Shown here one piece after another: positions 61,805-64,000 of a stretch of 64,000 nucleotides of DNA. The notes under the pieces are model-generated. The model searched no databases, was not told the origin of the DNA, and saw only the letters and a program-made list of their open reading frames with translations. The position numbers and the translations under genes are program-made. How positions within the stretch are numbered: position 1 is the stretch's first letter; each line of letters starts with the position of its first letter. Source of the DNA: Niveispirillum irakense DSM 11586 (lineage in GTDB: Bacteria; Pseudomonadota; Alphaproteobacteria; Azospirillales; Azospirillaceae); assembly GCF_000429645.1 (NCBI RefSeq), contig NZ_AUCG01000022.1, positions 124,001 through 188,000 on the forward strand, read 5' to 3'.

Positions 61805-62461
61805 ATGTCACTGCGTCTCTATTATGCGCCCGGTGCCTGTTCGCTGGCCCCGCATATCGCGCTGGCGGAAGCCGGGGCCGATTTTGATCTGGTCCGGGTG
61901 GTGCTGTCCGAAGGGGAACAGCACAAGCCCGATTACCGCGCCATCAACCCGCGCGGCCGCGTCCCCACCCTGCTGGTAGATGGAAAGCCGCTGACGGAAG
62001 TGCCGGCGATCCTGGCCTATCTGGCGCAGCGTTTCCCGCAGGCCAACTTACTGCCGGCCGATCCGTTCGCCGCTGCCAAGGGGCTGGAGCTGGCAAGTTG
62101 GATCGCCAGCACCGTGCATCCCAGCTTCGCGCAGATTTTCCGCGGCGACCGCTTCACCGACGATCCCGCCGCCAAGGAGGCGCTGAAGACCGACGGTGCC
62201 ATCCGCTTCCAGCGCCATCTGGCGGAGATGGAGACGCTATTCGCCGATGGCCGCCCCTGGATTTTGGGCGATGCCTTCAGCGTCATCGATGCCTATGCGC
62301 TGGTCGTCTATCGCTGGGCCCCCCGGCTTGCCATCGACCAGCAGAGCTTCCCCGGCTGGACCGCCCAGGTCCGCCGCCTCTACGCCCGCCCCTCCGTCCT
62401 GACCGCACTCGCCCAGGAAGGCCAAGCTCCTGAAGCCGCTTTCCAGTCAGCCGCCGCCTGA
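61805..62461 (+). CDS. Glutathione S-transferase
   Basis: A 218-residue GST: N-terminal thioredoxin-like domain with LYYAPGACSLAPHIALAEAG (the beta-class Cys10/active-site pattern of bacterial GSTs, Cys12 here), RGRVPTLLVDGKPLTEVPAILAYLAQRFP, then the helical domain ending ARPSVLTALAQEG. It could conjugate glutathione to, or reductively remove, thiol or thioether groups. The ATG at 61805 lies 20 bases after the rhodanese stop. GSTs of this class are common beside organosulfur and aromatic-catabolic genes; the substrate is unknown. Confidence 0.88.
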   Translation: MSLRLYYAPGACSLAPHIALAEAGADFDLVRVVLSEGEQHKPDYRAINPRGRVPTLLVDGKPLTEVPAILAYLAQRFPQANLLPADPFAAAKGLELASWIASTVHPSFAQIFRGDRFTDDPAAKEALKTDGAIRFQRHLAEMETLFADGRPWILGDAFSVIDAYALVVYRWAPRLAIDQQSFPGWTAQVRRLYARPSVLTALAQEGQAPEAAFQSAAA

Positions 62462-62480
62462 TAGATCAAGGAACCCAGCC

Positions 62481-63575
62481 ATGAGCGTTGAATTTATCGG
62501 TTTCGTGAATACCCGCGAAGCATCCGAAATCCACCCGCCGCAGGGCGACCTGATCCAGCCCGATTATGTGACCAAGGTTGCCAAGGCGCATGAGGATGGC
62601 GGCTTCGACCGGGTGCTGATCGCCTTCCATTCCCGCTCCCCGGACAGTCTGGTGATTGCCCATCAGGTGGCAGCCCAGACCAGCCGGCTGGGCCTGATGG
62701 TGGCGCACCGTCCGGGCTTCATCAACCCCACCGTTGCCGCCCGCCAGTTCGCCACGCTGGACCATTTCAGCGGTGGCCGCGCCGCCGTGCATATCATCAC
62801 CGGCGGCAGCGACGAGGAACTGCGCCAGGATGGTGATTTCACCACCAAGGATGAACGCTACGCCCGCACGTCGGAATATCTGGATATTGTCCGCCAGGAA
62901 TGGACCAGCGACCGTCCCTTTGATTACCAGGGCAAGTTCTACAAGGTGGAACAGGCGTTCGGCGATGTGAAGCCGGTGCAGAAGCCGCATATCCCGATCT
63001 ATTTCGGCGGCTCCTCCCCCGCCGCGATTGAGGTGGCCGGCAAGCACGCTGACATTTTCGCGCTCTGGGGCGAAACGCTGGAACAGGTGGGGGAAACCAT
63101 CCGCGCCGTCCGCGCCTCTGCCGCCAAGCATGGCCGCACCATCCGTTTCAGCCTGTCGCTGCGCCCCATTCTGGCCGACACGGAAGAGGCCGCCTGGGCA
63201 CGGGCGGAAGCCATCCGCCAGCGCACCATCGAACTGCGCCAGAAGGCCGGCCTGGCCATCAGCGGCCATACCCCACCCAATGCCGGCTCCCAGCGCCTGC
63301 TGCAAACGGCCGCCCAGGGCGACCGGCTGGATAAGCGCCTGTGGACCGGCATTGCCGCCGTGACCGGCGCGCAGGGCAATTCCACCTCGCTTGTCGGCAC
63401 GCCCGATCAGGTGGCTGAAGCGCTGCTGGATTATTATGATCTGGGGGTTTCCACCTTCTTGATCCGTGGTTTCGATCCCTATCAGGATGCGCTGCATTAT
63501 GGCCGCGACCTGATCCCCGCCTTCCGCCGCCTGGTGGCGGAACGCCGCAGTCCGCCGCTTGCCGTGGCGAACTGA
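62481..63575 (+). CDS. LLM-class FMN-dependent monooxygenase, SsuD-like
   Basis: A 364-residue bacterial-luciferase-like TIM barrel of the alkanesulfonate monooxygenase type. Recognisable stretches: GGFDRVLIAFHSRSPDSLVIAHQVA, LMVAHRPGFINPTVAARQFATLDHFSGGRAAVHIITGG, EYLDIVRQEW, PIYFGGSSPAAIEVAGKHADIFALWGE, STSLVGTPDQVAEALLDYYDLGVSTFLIRGFDP. It would use FMNH2 and O2 to split a C-S bond of a sulfonate or related organosulfur compound, releasing sulfite. It is the last gene of the locus, and a terminator follows 60 bases later. An FMN reductase gene is not present in the window. Confidence 0.88.
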   Translation: MSVEFIGFVNTREASEIHPPQGDLIQPDYVTKVAKAHEDGGFDRVLIAFHSRSPDSLVIAHQVAAQTSRLGLMVAHRPGFINPTVAARQFATLDHFSGGRAAVHIITGGSDEELRQDGDFTTKDERYARTSEYLDIVRQEWTSDRPFDYQGKFYKVEQAFGDVKPVQKPHIPIYFGGSSPAAIEVAGKHADIFALWGETLEQVGETIRAVRASAAKHGRTIRFSLSLRPILADTEEAAWARAEAIRQRTIELRQKAGLAISGHTPPNAGSQRLLQTAAQGDRLDKRLWTGIAAVTGAQGNSTSLVGTPDQVAEALLDYYDLGVSTFLIRGFDPYQDALHYGRDLIPAFRRLVAERRSPPLAVAN

Positions 63576-63634
63576 GGCGGTTCAGGCCCTGGGGCACGGG
63601 TGGCTCCCCGGGGTTTTCCCTGAAGCTCACTGAC

Positions 63635-63665
63635 GGCCCACCGGTTTCCCGGTGGGCCGGTTTTT
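63635..63665 (+). terminator. Intrinsic terminator after the SsuD-like gene
   Basis: GGCCCACCGG (63635-63644) pairs with CCGGTGGGCC (63649-63658), followed by GGTTTTT. It closes the organosulfur operon. Confidence 0.85.
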
Positions 63666-63697
63666 GTGGGGTAAAGAGAGTATAGCACCTGCCGCTA

Positions 63698-63781
63698 CCG
63701 TCACCCCGGCGAAGGCCGGGGTCCAGTTTCGTAAAGCGAAGCACTGGCGGCCCTGGATCCCGGCCTTCGCCGGGATGACGG
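63698..63781. repeat. Dispersed palindromic repeat, copy 3
   Basis: Starts CCGTCACCCCGGCGAAGGCC and ends GCCTTCGCCGGGATGACGG; it shares most positions with copy 2 at 57145, including the GCGAAGC middle. It lies after the terminator at 63635. The following 63782-63915 is AT-rich and probably holds the promoter of the gene at 63916. Confidence 0.8.
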
Positions 63782-63915
63782 GAATGACAGTGAAATATAA
63801 AATAATAAACAAAACTCTAAAGCACCCAAAAACATAACCTTTTACTTTATGAAATATACTTATGAATCCCGCCCCATAAACTGCACGCAATCGAATTCAA
63901 TTTCCGGTCCAAGAC

Positions 63916-64000
63916 ATGAACTCCCGAATTTACTTTTATACAGCCAGCCTGCTGGCCACCTCTGCCCTGTTCACCGCCCCAAGCCTGGCCCAGACGGTGA
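63916..64000 (+). CDS. Start of an exported protein, probably a TonB-dependent receptor
   Basis: Only 28 codons are in the window. They encode a signal peptide, MNSRIYFYTASLLATSALFTAP then SLAQTV, with the AQ cleavage seen in the other receptors here. The product is cut by the window end, so the receptor identity is an inference from the signal style. A ribosome site is weak (no clear AGGAG); the ATG at 63916 is the only plausible start. Confidence 0.5.
   Translation, partial: MNSRIYFYTASLLATSALFTAPSLAQTV

Noticed and set aside
60339-61811. Long minus-strand open frame of 490 codons opposite the rhodanese gene
   Set aside because: Antisense shadow with no family similarity; the plus strand has four rhodanese modules.
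1-64000. tRNA, rRNA, CRISPR arrays, complete insertion sequences or prophage genes
   Set aside because: I looked for cloverleaf-like elements, regularly spaced repeats and transposase or phage proteins, and saw none that I could support.

Overview
The window is high-GC DNA with dense operons, many TonB-dependent receptors, a periplasmic nitrate reductase and many aromatic-catabolism genes. This suggests an alphaproteobacterium with a sphingomonad-like or Azospirillaceae-like (for example Niveispirillum-type) lifestyle on plant material. The genus is an inference from gene content. I found no rRNA, tRNA, CRISPR array or complete insertion sequence.

Layout. (1) 3-1599: the end of a nap operon (napA tail, napB, napC). 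(2) 1683-17920: an accessory catabolic region with two DUF3237 proteins, a CocE-type hydrolase, three SnoaL/NTF2-fold proteins, an acyl-CoA dehydrogenase, a flavoprotein hydroxylase with its DUF2783 and MBL-fold partners, a LuxR regulator, two alpha/beta hydrolases, a VOC protein, a MarR regulator, an aromatic-acid MFS transporter and a carotenoid-oxygenase-family enzyme. (3) 18458-26850: TonB receptor, MFS, lignostilbene-dioxygenase-like enzyme, aldehyde dehydrogenase and LigW-like decarboxylase, which together read as a pathway for phenolic stilbenes or lignin dimers. Regions 2 and 3 share a perfect dyad, TTGA-N4-TCAA, in front of at least five transcription units including the marR gene, which suggests one MarR regulon.

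(4) 27000-36730: a minus-strand operon with both subunits of a C-glycoside deglycosidase (xylose-isomerase-like alpha, DUF6379-like beta), a TonB receptor, a flavoprotein monooxygenase, an MFS transporter, a Tat-signal gluconate-2-dehydrogenase-subunit-3-like protein and a GMC oxidoreductase, with a divergent TetR regulator. I read it as a complete route for uptake, 3-oxidation and cleavage of plant C-glycosides. (5) 36803-42099: an ABC-F ATPase, a NarL-type two-component system and a MipA/OmpV outer-membrane protein, with a long inverted repeat between the last two. (6) 42315-51903: a LacI-controlled glucan-type locus (TonB receptor, tryptophan-halogenase-like flavoprotein, GH3, GH30).

(7) 51984-63575: an organosulfur locus. 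Its transport half is damaged in four places: a frameshifted LysR, an ABC ATPase lacking its middle, an acyl-CoA-dehydrogenase/2-hydroxyacid-dehydrogenase chimera, and a binding protein with an in-frame TAG. The downstream half (TonB receptor, cysteine-dioxygenase-like cupin, four-domain rhodanese, GST, SsuD-like monooxygenase) is intact. Three copies of a dispersed palindromic repeat lie in intergenic regions at 48012, 57145 and 63698. The window ends in the signal peptide of another exported protein.
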